Below, piece by piece: positions 18,954 through 26,697 of a stretch of DNA of 62,542 bases. The notes beneath the pieces were generated by a model, which searched no databases, was not told the origin of the DNA, and saw nothing but the letters and a program-made list of their open reading frames with translations. The position numbers and the translations under genes were made by a program. Source of the stretch: Acidimicrobiaceae bacterium (GTDB lineage: Bacteria; Actinomycetota; Acidimicrobiia; Acidimicrobiales; Acidimicrobiaceae). How positions within the stretch are numbered: position 1 is the stretch's first letter; every line of letters starts with the position of its first letter. The stretch spans positions 1-62,542 of the forward strand of contig JABEUN010000043.1 of assembly GCA_013044385.1 (NCBI GenBank). Direction: 5' to 3'.

Positions 18954-19580
18954 CTAGGCTGGGCTCAATTTGGGCCGATCTCCAAGCATCTGCCATAACT
19001 CCTCGAGTGCAGATTCGGGATTGGCGACCTTGATTGTGTGGATTCCTAGAGCCCTTGCAGTCTTTAGATTTACGCCTAGGTCATCGAGAAAGACAGTTCG
19101 TTCTGCTTCAGTCCCTAGTAGGTCCAGCGTGTGATGGTATATCCGTTCTTCAGGTTTTCGCATTCCCACCTTTGAGGATTCAACTACTACATCGAACATG
19201 TCTACCACGTTGGAAAGCCAGTCCAGGTTTGACGCGATACTGAAATTGTTCGTCAGTAGGGCTAGCTTGTAGCGGCCCTTCAACCATGTGAGGGCGTCGA
19301 CCATGGATTGATTCAGACTGTTAGAAGAACCACCTATCAAAGCGCGCGGATCGACGGCGAAGCCGGAGTTCTTTGCCTCCTGTTCGAACTGCAACACGAA
19401 GGTGTCAAGGTCGATTTCGGATCTCTCGAACCTGGCCCAGGCATTGTCGTGATGATTTTGCATGTTCAGTTTGGCGATTGACCCTTCGGGAATACCGTTC
19501 TGAATCTCAAGTGCCCTGAAATTACCTATCGGGGAGGTGATTATCACTCCACCGAAATCAAAAATGACTGCCTCGATCAC
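18954..19580 (-). CDS. HAD-family hydrolase (subfamily IA)
   Basis: A 208-residue phosphatase-like protein of the haloacid dehalogenase superfamily. Motif I is FDFGGV (7-12), with the nucleophile Asp and a Gly at the usual second Asp position, as in the epoxide-hydrolase-N-like group; motif II is LLTNN, motif III the Lys in SSKVGMRKPE and motif IV FLDDLGVN. A helical cap lies at about 20-90. Because the second Asp of motif I is missing, a classical phosphatase role is uncertain. It runs divergently from the FabZ-like gene with about 70 bp between. Confidence 0.85.
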   Translation of the reverse strand: MIEAVIFDFGGVIITSPIGNFRALEIQNGIPEGSIAKLNMQNHHDNAWARFERSEIDLDTFVLQFEQEAKNSGFAVDPRALIGGSSNSLNQSMVDALTWLKGRYKLALLTNNFSIASNLDWLSNVVDMFDVVVESSKVGMRKPEERIYHHTLDLLGTEAERTVFLDDLGVNLKTARALGIHTIKVANPESALEELWQMLGDRPKLSPA

Positions 19581-19653
19581 CTAGGAAATGTTAGTAGCAC
19601 CGACCTGTTCGTAGCGGTATCGTCTAAAGCACAGCGAGCCTAGGGTATCCGGT

Positions 19654-20070
19654 ATGGACCCTAGAGATTTGATACCACACCGCGAGCCGTTCCTGTTTGT
19701 CGACCAAATAGTCGAGATGGACCCCCCTAAGTCGGCCCGTGGCATATGGACCCCTCCGGTTGATTGGCCGATTTTCGGTGGCCACTTCCCCGGAAGGCCG
19801 ACCATGCCTGGGGTGGTGATCGTCGAAGCGCTTGCTCAGTTAGGAGCTTGTGTCGTACTCTCTTCCGACTCATACGACGGAAGCCTGCCGCTGTTTGGGG
19901 GTATTGACCGGGCTCGATTCCGGAGACAGGTGCTTCCCGGCGACCAACTTGATCTTGAGGTCGAGATCCTTTCTCTCTCGTCCTGGGCGGGAAGAGCAAG
20001 GGGTAGCGCTTTTGTGGATGGCAAGGTCGCTGCAGACGTGGGATTCTTCTTCGTCAGTGCTGGTCGATGA
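19654..20070 (+). CDS. FabZ-like 3-hydroxyacyl-ACP dehydratase
   Basis: Single hot-dog domain of 138 residues. The N-terminus has the IPHREPFLFVD motif and the centre has GGHFPGRPTMPGVVIVEALAQ, with the catalytic His and Glu of FabZ. Predicted to dehydrate 3-hydroxyacyl-ACP in fatty acid elongation. It is not in a fatty-acid gene cluster here, so a role in a specialised acyl chain or polyketide-like pathway is possible. It lies 46 nt before the exonuclease III gene on the same strand. Confidence 0.9.
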   Translation: MDPRDLIPHREPFLFVDQIVEMDPPKSARGIWTPPVDWPIFGGHFPGRPTMPGVVIVEALAQLGACVVLSSDSYDGSLPLFGGIDRARFRRQVLPGDQLDLEVEILSLSSWAGRARGSAFVDGKVAADVGFFFVSAGR

Positions 20071-20116
20071 CACTCTTGCTTGCCTTGACCGAGGGTGACC
20101 CTGGCGGATCTCGGCC

Positions 20117-20887
20117 ATGAGGGTGGTGACTTGGAACGTAAATTCACTTCGAGCGCGAATGGATCGGTTGGCGAGCTGGCTGAAGTATGCCGATCCTGAC
20201 ATCGTATGTCTACAGGAGACCAAGGTGCAGGATTCCGGCTTCCCGTACGAAGAGATTGCGGCTATGGGATATCACTCGGTTCACTACGGGGTCTCGCAAT
20301 GGAATGGGGTAGCAATACTCTCAAAGCGCGTTCCAGAGGAAGTCCAAATCGGTTTTTTAGAGCCGTGGGATGCGCAGGAGGCACGGATAGTCACTGCGCG
20401 GATCGACGGCATTAGCATTTCTTCGGTTTACGTACCTAATGGCAGGTCGCTGGAGGATGCACATTACATCTTTAAACTCGAATGGCTGAAGAGGTTGGAA
20501 CTTGAGATATCAGCGCGTCTCAGCCGCGGTGAATCTGTTCTGATTGCAGGTGACTTCAACGTTGCACCTCAGGATCTCGATGTTTGGGATCCCGAAGAGT
20601 TCGTGGGTGCTACACATGTCAGCCCCGCCGAACGAAGGGCCCTTGAGGCCATCTATCAGGTCGGACTTCTCGATGTCTTTCGGAGGATCTATCCGGATCA
20701 GAGGATCTATACCTGGTGGGATTTCAGGCGCGGAGCATTTCATAAGGGCCAAGGGTTGAGGATTGACCTTGTATTAGCTGATCTGGACCTTGCTGCACGT
20801 GCTGTTTGGGGATTGATGGATCGAGAGGCTAGAAAAGGGGAGAAGCCTTCGGATCATGCTCCGGTGATCATTGACTTCCAAAGCTAG
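20117..20887 (+). CDS. xth: exodeoxyribonuclease III
   Basis: Metal-dependent EEP-fold nuclease of base excision repair, 256 residues. Motifs in order: VTWNVNSLRAR (4-14), CLQETKV with the metal Glu, YVPNG, AGDFNVAP with the catalytic Asp/Asn, TWWDFRRGAF, IDLVLAD and SDHAPV with the catalytic His. It would cut at abasic sites and resect 3' ends. The family has both strict AP endonucleases and 3'-5' exonucleases; this length and motif set fit the XthA type. Confidence 0.95.
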   Translation: MRVVTWNVNSLRARMDRLASWLKYADPDIVCLQETKVQDSGFPYEEIAAMGYHSVHYGVSQWNGVAILSKRVPEEVQIGFLEPWDAQEARIVTARIDGISISSVYVPNGRSLEDAHYIFKLEWLKRLELEISARLSRGESVLIAGDFNVAPQDLDVWDPEEFVGATHVSPAERRALEAIYQVGLLDVFRRIYPDQRIYTWWDFRRGAFHKGQGLRIDLVLADLDLAARAVWGLMDREARKGEKPSDHAPVIIDFQS

Positions 20888-20944
20888 AAAGCAAAATTTT
20901 ATTCCAGTTACTGCCGGGGCAGTGAAATCTTCAGGAGATAGCAG

Positions 20945-21661
20945 TTGACCGAATCTAAAAAGATGACCTGGGTCGAGGTTCTGACGGCCATACGTGCAAG
21001 TCGCGAAGGCAAAGAGCCGAAGGAGCTGCACCGGCTTGCAGACGTAACCAGGAGGCTCATCCTGGCAATGACTTCGAACCGGATTCCCGACCAGGACGTC
21101 ACTAGGGCACTCACGTTGGTTGAGGAGGCAGTTGTCATATTAGAACAACAGCCGAGGCAGAGGCTGTTTGCGGGATTCGCTGAATCGGCAAACTCGGGTG
21201 ACAACACATCGTTCTTTGACAGGAGTCCGGTGCAGGGTGCTTCAAACCCGCTCGCTCCGCCTCTGAGGCTTGAGCATCAAGTAGATGATGAGGGTCGGGT
21301 AACAATAGTTGGCACTGCTACTTTTTCCGCTGCGTACGAGGGACCTCCGGGTTGTGTGCATGGCGGCTTCATTGCGGCAGCGTTTGATGAGGTTCTGGGT
21401 TCGGCCCAGTCACTCTCGGGTAATCCTGGCATGACCGCAAATCTGAGCATCAACTATAAGAGACCGACTCCTCTTTTCGAGGAGATCGTCTTCGAGGCCG
21501 AGCTGCTAAGGGTCGAAGGCAGGAAGATCTTTACTAGCGGGCGAAGTCTACATAACGGAAGGGTGACCGCCGAGGGTACGGGCCTCTTTATTTCCGTCGA
21601 TTTTTCCAGACTCGCCGACCTTGCGATGAAGAGAATTGAGCGTGTTGAGGGTGACGCCTAG
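20945..21661 (+). CDS. PaaI-type hot-dog thioesterase
   Basis: A 238-residue protein with a helical N-terminal part (about 1-70) and a hot-dog thioesterase domain from about 95. The signature HGGFIAAAFDEVLG is the catalytic loop of PaaI-like acyl-CoA thioesterases, followed by the core strand TANLSINYKRPTP. The start TTG is supported by AGGAG 7 nt before it; ATG at 20963 is a weaker option. Substrate unknown; cytosolic hydrolysis of an acyl-CoA is the likely reaction. Confidence 0.88.
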   Translation: MTESKKMTWVEVLTAIRASREGKEPKELHRLADVTRRLILAMTSNRIPDQDVTRALTLVEEAVVILEQQPRQRLFAGFAESANSGDNTSFFDRSPVQGASNPLAPPLRLEHQVDDEGRVTIVGTATFSAAYEGPPGCVHGGFIAAAFDEVLGSAQSLSGNPGMTANLSINYKRPTPLFEEIVFEAELLRVEGRKIFTSGRSLHNGRVTAEGTGLFISVDFSRLADLAMKRIERVEGDA

Positions 21662-21757
21662 GAGGGTCTATTAAGGAAGCCTCACATACGTCTCAGGGGA
21701 TGCTAAAGGTGGATGCCGATAATAGAAGGTGAGACCTAGTCCTATCGGAGTTGAAGT

Positions 21758-22105
21758 GTGAACTATATGGATTCCTCTGCATCTGGAGCAGCACTGCATA
21801 GGCGTATGGGGCAAAGTACGAAGGCTGTATTTGCAGCGGGCCTATCGGTACTTGGCTTGGCCAGCGTTGCAGCGTGGGCGGAGTTTCCAGGTAAATCAGC
21901 CGGCAGTTCTTCCGTCGCCACACCGGTGACCACCACCACGTTTCCGGCCAGCCTATCGCCTTTGCCAGTAGACTCCTCTGCTGCCAAAGCGGCTGCTCAG
22001 GCCGCGACAGCCCAGACCTCGCAGACTGTCGTTGTTCAGCAGGCACCAATCGTGCAGGCCGCCCCCCCAGCCCAGTCCCCGGCCGCCACCACGAGGGTGT
22101 CGTGA
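21758..22105 (+). CDS. small membrane-anchored Thr/Pro/Ala-rich protein of a redox module
   Basis: A 115-residue protein: a short cytosolic N-terminus, one hydrophobic segment (about 22-42, ending in AWAEF, possibly a signal anchor), then a low-complexity extracytoplasmic tail rich in Thr, Ala, Gln and Pro with the motif VVVQQAPIVQ. No domain recognised. GTG start with CGGAG 7 nt before. Its stop overlaps the next gene by 4 nt, so it belongs to the apbE unit. In related gene clusters this position often holds an FMN-binding protein, but no such domain is visible here. Confidence 0.75.
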   Translation: MNYMDSSASGAALHRRMGQSTKAVFAAGLSVLGLASVAAWAEFPGKSAGSSSVATPVTTTTFPASLSPLPVDSSAAKAAAQAATAQTSQTVVVQQAPIVQAAPPAQSPAATTRVS

Positions 22106-23091
22106 CGGTGCAGTGGCGGAGTCACTCCGTAACACGATTTTCTACGAGGGCCAATCTGGTAATGACTGCGGGTCATGATTCGGAAGAGGCCGAGGCTGTC
22201 TTTACCAAGGAACTTGAGCTTCTCGATTCTCTCATCTCCGGATATCGAGAGGACTCAGAGCTATCTATTTTGAATAGGCAGAATCGTGGACGTCCAAATT
22301 CGGTATCTCCGCAGCTATACGAGCTTATTTCCGTGGCATGTTCCGCCTCGGCATTGACCGGTGGCATGAATGATCCTCTCTTAGGCAGGAGGGTGCTGCT
22401 CCTGGAGTTGCCTGACCGTATTACAGGTCGGCCTCCTAGGGTACGAATCACTCGAAGTGGTGGTGGCTCGCTCGCCAGATCCTCCATGGGGGAGATAGTT
22501 CTGGACCCGAAATCAAAGACCGTGCAGTTCCCGAGAGATTCGCTGATCGATCTTCACTCCGTTGGCAAGGCATTCTGGGCCGACCGCCTCGCTGAAGAGT
22601 TCTCGGAGCGCTACGGCGGTGCAGTGGTAATCGACATAGGTGGTGACATCGCAGTCTTCCAACCCGAAGGGGAAGCGTCGGTCGGCATTCCGATCGAGGT
22701 GCAGGCCGGCTGGCCGGTCGGAAGTTATAGAGAGACGGTTCTGATTCAAAGTGGTGGAATTGCAACTTCAGGTGGACTCAGACCTGATACCCTCTCACCG
22801 GATACCTCTGGTAGAGGCCACATTGTAGACCCGAAGTCGGGACAGTTAGTGGCTATGCCCCCGGCAACGGCGACGGTTGCGGCGTCGAAATGTTGGATTG
22901 CAAATGCCTACTCAACGGCAATAATTGCGTCTGGACCAAAGGCTGAGATCTTCGCCAACCAGGTCGGTCAGGCTGCGTTGATAGTCAGAAGTGACGGCCT
23001 GGTGACCAGAACAAGGAGTTGGCCTGCAAAGATGGAAGGGTTCTCTGAGGAGGTCCTACGCACTCTGGATCAAGCTGGTACCCAGAGATGA
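22102..23091 (+). CDS. apbE: FAD:protein FMN transferase ApbE
   Basis: Transfers FMN from FAD onto a Thr of a target protein, using Mg. The C-terminal core has DLHSVGKAFWADRLAEE, VVIDIGGDI (FAD/Mg binding), GIATSGG and GRGHIVDPKSG, all standard ApbE motifs. At 329 residues it is of normal length but has no lipobox or signal peptide, so it may act in the cytosol or use another export route. GTG start overlapping the previous stop; the next gene starts inside its stop (ATGA). The flavin-accepting protein is not visible in the window. Confidence 0.93.
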   Translation: MTVQWRSHSVTRFSTRANLVMTAGHDSEEAEAVFTKELELLDSLISGYREDSELSILNRQNRGRPNSVSPQLYELISVACSASALTGGMNDPLLGRRVLLLELPDRITGRPPRVRITRSGGGSLARSSMGEIVLDPKSKTVQFPRDSLIDLHSVGKAFWADRLAEEFSERYGGAVVIDIGGDIAVFQPEGEASVGIPIEVQAGWPVGSYRETVLIQSGGIATSGGLRPDTLSPDTSGRGHIVDPKSGQLVAMPPATATVAASKCWIANAYSTAIIASGPKAEIFANQVGQAALIVRSDGLVTRTRSWPAKMEGFSEEVLRTLDQAGTQR

Positions 23092-24263
23092 TTGTTGCCG
23101 CAGCGTCACAACTCAGCTGGTATCTGACGAGAGGTGCTGGGTTTCTGGCACTAATTGCACTCACTGGGTCAGTACTTCTTGGAATTTTGTCTGCCCAGCG
23201 CTGGTCGCCGAACCGAGACGCAAAGGTTCGATATGCAGCTCTGCATCAGACAGTGGCGCTTTTGGGACTCGCCGGCCTTTCAGTACACATCGCAACAGCG
23301 GTGGCAGATCCATTCACTCATCTCGGAATAGCGACCGTTGTCGATCCACTGCATCGCTCTTACCGGCCCCTTTGGCTCGGTATCGGCGTGCTCGCATCTG
23401 ACATATTTATTGCCGTAATCATCACCTCCTTGTTGCGACATAGGCTTGGATTCAGGAGTTGGAAGTACGTCCATCTGTCTAGCTACCTCATCTGGGCGAT
23501 GGCTATGGTGCATGGTCTTGGAACTGGATCTGATACCCGCTTCCTCGGCTTCGACCTGGTATATATTCTCAGTCTTGCCTCCGTGATAGTCGCCCTCTGG
23601 TCGAGGGTGCTAACGAAGTTGAGTGGACCGAAGCTCGCTCGTTATGGCGTCTACGGAGCCACTGCTCTATTTCCGGCGATTCTGATAAGTTGGGCTTTGC
23701 AAGGGCCGCTTAAGCCTACGTGGGCCAGCAGTTTTACGTCGGCCAAGGTAATTCCCAAGTCCATAAATGCAACTCCGACGGCATTCGAGATGGTCAATGT
23801 CTCAATCGCAGGTTCGATATTTGGGGTTACGCAGAAGATTCCCTCTGGCGGATTTGTCATTGCGGGTGGATTCTCCTCACAACCAGCTGCAGAGTTTCAG
23901 GTCGACTATCTCGGCACGGTTAAGGCTGGAATAGTATCGACCACCCAGGTCCTCGTATACGTCGGCACAAGTGCCGATCCAAGGATGTATTCGGGTTCGG
24001 CGAGCTACTACACCCCGAACTTCGTCTCCGCTCAAGTAGCCAACGCCAAAGGCCAGAAACTGTATTTGCAGTTGGACCTAGGCATGGATAATGCGCACAA
24101 GCTCTATGGAGCCGGCTTACTGACCTCATCCCCCCAGCAGCTCCCAGTTCTTCCAGCGGCTCTTCCGCAGAAGGTCGTGACGATCGTGGAGAAGGTCCCG
24201 GTGGTCCAGCAAGTGCCCGTCTATGTTTCTGCTTCGTCGGGGTCGTCCGGTGGAGACAACTGA
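23088..24263 (+). CDS. ferric-reductase-like transmembrane haem protein
   Basis: Membrane protein of 391 residues with six hydrophobic segments in the first 210 residues. Paired histidines in two helices (LHQTVALLGLAGLSVHI and YVHLSSYLIWAMAMVHG) are the usual two-haem set of the ferric reductase/MsrQ fold. After about residue 210 comes an extracytoplasmic beta-rich domain, then a Val/Gln/Pro tail with VPVVQQVPVYV, similar to the tail of the small protein at 21758. No FAD/NAD domain is present, so another protein must supply electrons, perhaps the ferredoxin that follows or the flavoprotein made by ApbE. Confidence 0.85.
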   Translation: MIVAAASQLSWYLTRGAGFLALIALTGSVLLGILSAQRWSPNRDAKVRYAALHQTVALLGLAGLSVHIATAVADPFTHLGIATVVDPLHRSYRPLWLGIGVLASDIFIAVIITSLLRHRLGFRSWKYVHLSSYLIWAMAMVHGLGTGSDTRFLGFDLVYILSLASVIVALWSRVLTKLSGPKLARYGVYGATALFPAILISWALQGPLKPTWASSFTSAKVIPKSINATPTAFEMVNVSIAGSIFGVTQKIPSGGFVIAGGFSSQPAAEFQVDYLGTVKAGIVSTTQVLVYVGTSADPRMYSGSASYYTPNFVSAQVANAKGQKLYLQLDLGMDNAHKLYGAGLLTSSPQQLPVLPAALPQKVVTIVEKVPVVQQVPVYVSASSGSSGGDN

Positions 24264-24290
24264 TGAGACAAGGTTCTCTAGGGTCGAAGG

Positions 24291-24524
24291 GTGTGGACGA
24301 TGCTACGAGTAAGACTTGATCCGATAGCGTGCGATGGCTACGGCTACTGTGCGGAGCTACTTCCCGAGATTATCGGTCGCGATGATTGGGGTTATCCTGT
24401 ACTTGAAGTTGGCCATGAGATCACCGCAGAGATGCTATTTAGAGCTAGGCGGGCGGTGAAGATCTGCCCGAGGGTCGCACTTTCGATAATCGAATTGGAT
24501 CAGGCGGTTTCGGTGAGGAGCTGA
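24291..24524 (+). CDS. ferredoxin ([3Fe-4S]-type, P450-like)
   Basis: A 77-residue single-cluster ferredoxin. The cysteines are in CDGYGYC near the N-terminus and ICPRVAL near the C-terminus: three cysteines in the pattern CxxxxxC...CP, as in [3Fe-4S] ferredoxins that serve cytochromes P450. Start is GTG at 24291 or ATG at 24300. It lies 27 nt after the ferric-reductase-like gene and probably belongs to the same unit, giving a small electron-transfer module. Confidence 0.85.
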   Translation: MWTMLRVRLDPIACDGYGYCAELLPEIIGRDDWGYPVLEVGHEITAEMLFRARRAVKICPRVALSIIELDQAVSVRS

Positions 24525-24558
24525 TTCGGCCCATGCAAAGGTCGCGAAATTTGGAGTT

Positions 24559-26688
24559 TCAGCTACTCCGAGCCTGGAGAATTAGGGAAATCAACTCTTC
24601 TGCAAGCACTGTGGCGAGCCAGCTGCGGTCGCCAATGAGTTGTACAATACTGTCTGGATGTTCTGGAGGTTGCTCGACTAGGAGTCGAATCGAGCTGTCA
24701 CTCAGTAAAGTCTGTGGCGAAAGGCCGAGTAGTGTCGACCGCTGTCTCCTCCAGGTCTCTAGTCGTACCTTGACGAGGCTCTCCGTGTTGCTGGGACCGT
24801 CCAATCTTGTCCTGGCTTGCCGTATCGCCATCTGACCGAAGGTGGTTCCAATGGAATTTGTGGCTGTTACAGCCGCTGGAACCTGCGTCTTTAGCCGAAG
24901 TGGAGCCAGGTATCGGGACTGGGTTCGCTCGAGCAGTGACTGCCCAACCCGTCTCTGTTTGCAGTAGCTCAATTCGAGATTGTTGCGGGCACGAGTCATC
25001 GCTACGTACATGAGTCGGGCCTCTTCCTCTAAGCGGTCCGGGGTCGTTGATTGATAGTGGGGGACGGAACCCTCCTCCAAACCAACGACAAAGACCGTAC
25101 TCCACTCGAGTCCCTTGGCCTTGTGGAAGCTGCAGAGCGAGACCGAGTTACGAGTGTTGAAATGGTCCACAGAGTTGTAGATCCGATCTGAGAGCTGGGA
25201 GATATTCCCGTTAGGATCGGCTCGACGAACGCTGTGTGCGAGTGCGAGAACGAGTTCCAGTGAGCTGTCCCATTTCGACTTCACGAACTTTCCTGGATTA
25301 GAAAGTAGGGTGTCTCCCGAATTTGGATCAGGCGATATCCCAGCTTCTAGTTCATCGCAAGCGTCCGAGATCGACAGCTCAGCGCCTCTTGAATTGAGGA
25401 TGGAGACGATGGTTATCACCTCCTCCATTTCAGATAAGTTGGAGGAGTTCGGTGAATTGTGACCCACGCCATGCGAGCTGAGTTGATCGGCTATGGGGAC
25501 AAGCTGGGAGTTTGTTCGTGCAAGTACTGCAATCGAACTGGGTGGGCTCCCGGCTGATACTAGATCTCTTATCCGCCTAGCAACCATCTCCGCTTCATCA
25601 GCATCGGTTTGATACTCGGTGGTGCGAGGATAGCTTCCACCGGACCTAAATGCTACGACTTGTTGCAGCTTCGATGCCGAGCCGAGGTCCAGCGTTCCCG
25701 CCGCTTGAAGTATCTCTGGAGTGGATCGATAATTGGTAGTCAGCTGCACTACTTTGGAATTGGGGAAGTGCGCGTGGAAATTCAGGATCAGACCTGGATC
25801 TGACCCATTCCAAGCGAAGATTGACTGTCGTGGATCACCCACTACACACAGAGCCGCCTGGTCCGAAGTCATGGCCTTTAACAAGCGCAACTGTGCAGGG
25901 TTGATGTCCTGAAACTCGTCCACATAGATTTCCCGGTGTAGCCAGTTGAATGCCGACCTGAACCGGTAGTCTGACTCGAGCAGCCGTGAGGTCTCTTCAA
26001 TCAGGTCATCGAGATCATAAAGACCAGAACGTCTTTTGAGGCGCTGGTATTCGGCATAGATGAGTGCCACGGAGTGTAGTTCGATCTTCGGTGCGGACTT
26101 CTGGTTGAATGTAGGTGTGGAGTTAAGCCTCACTGCCGCAGCTGCTGATGTCATGTAGTTTTCGGGATCCAAGTCGACCGCTCTCGCCCACTCGATCTCT
26201 GCCGCAATCGCGCGAAGACTCCGGTAGGAGCCGTGACTGTCTGGTACCTTGCCCGAGCGTATTAGATCGAGAGTTGCAGCCTTCAGCAGGCCAAGTTTGC
26301 TGTCGGTGACTTTCGGTGGGCGGACTTGTCGATCATCTGACCAGTTCTTGAGTACCGAAAGGGCGAAGGAGTGGAATGTCGCGCATTCGATCTGTTCGCC
26401 ATCGAGTGATCGATTTAGTCTGTCACGGAGCTCTTGGGCTGCGTTTCTTGTGAATGTAATTGCTACCACTCGAGGCGAGGGGACGATGCCATTTTCAACT
26501 CGGTGGGCGATCCTTGCGGCCATGACACGGGTCTTGCCGGATCCTGCACCTGCAATAATGCATAACCGGAGCGAAGGATCCACAACCGCATTTAGTTGCT
26601 CTTCGCTGAGCCCTGACACTAGTTTAGGGGAGCGGATTTCGATGGACATTTCTATCAGATCGTAGGTTGACGATGTGACAACGTCCAC
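24559..26688 (-). CDS. UvrD2-like superfamily 1 DNA helicase with HRDC tail
   Basis: ATP-dependent 3'-5' DNA helicase, 709 residues. Walker A is GAGSGKT (47-53), motif II YVDEFQD at about 263-269, motif III GDPRQSIFAWNGS, and later HKAKGLEW and YVAMTRARNNL. The last 75 residues (LETWRRQRSTLLGL...) match an HRDC domain, as in mycobacterial UvrD2. UvrD2 also carries a four-cysteine motif before the HRDC; only one Cys (SYCKQRR) is left here. The first codon is GTG at 26688, only 9 nt after the stop of the extended radical SAM frame. Confidence 0.92.
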   Translation of the reverse strand: MDVVTSSTYDLIEMSIEIRSPKLVSGLSEEQLNAVVDPSLRLCIIAGAGSGKTRVMAARIAHRVENGIVPSPRVVAITFTRNAAQELRDRLNRSLDGEQIECATFHSFALSVLKNWSDDRQVRPPKVTDSKLGLLKAATLDLIRSGKVPDSHGSYRSLRAIAAEIEWARAVDLDPENYMTSAAAAVRLNSTPTFNQKSAPKIELHSVALIYAEYQRLKRRSGLYDLDDLIEETSRLLESDYRFRSAFNWLHREIYVDEFQDINPAQLRLLKAMTSDQAALCVVGDPRQSIFAWNGSDPGLILNFHAHFPNSKVVQLTTNYRSTPEILQAAGTLDLGSASKLQQVVAFRSGGSYPRTTEYQTDADEAEMVARRIRDLVSAGSPPSSIAVLARTNSQLVPIADQLSSHGVGHNSPNSSNLSEMEEVITIVSILNSRGAELSISDACDELEAGISPDPNSGDTLLSNPGKFVKSKWDSSLELVLALAHSVRRADPNGNISQLSDRIYNSVDHFNTRNSVSLCSFHKAKGLEWSTVFVVGLEEGSVPHYQSTTPDRLEEEARLMYVAMTRARNNLELSYCKQRRVGQSLLERTQSRYLAPLRLKTQVPAAVTATNSIGTTFGQMAIRQARTRLDGPSNTESLVKVRLETWRRQRSTLLGLSPQTLLSDSSIRLLVEQPPEHPDSIVQLIGDRSWLATVLAEELISLILQARSS

Positions 26689-26697
26689 CGCTCGGTA

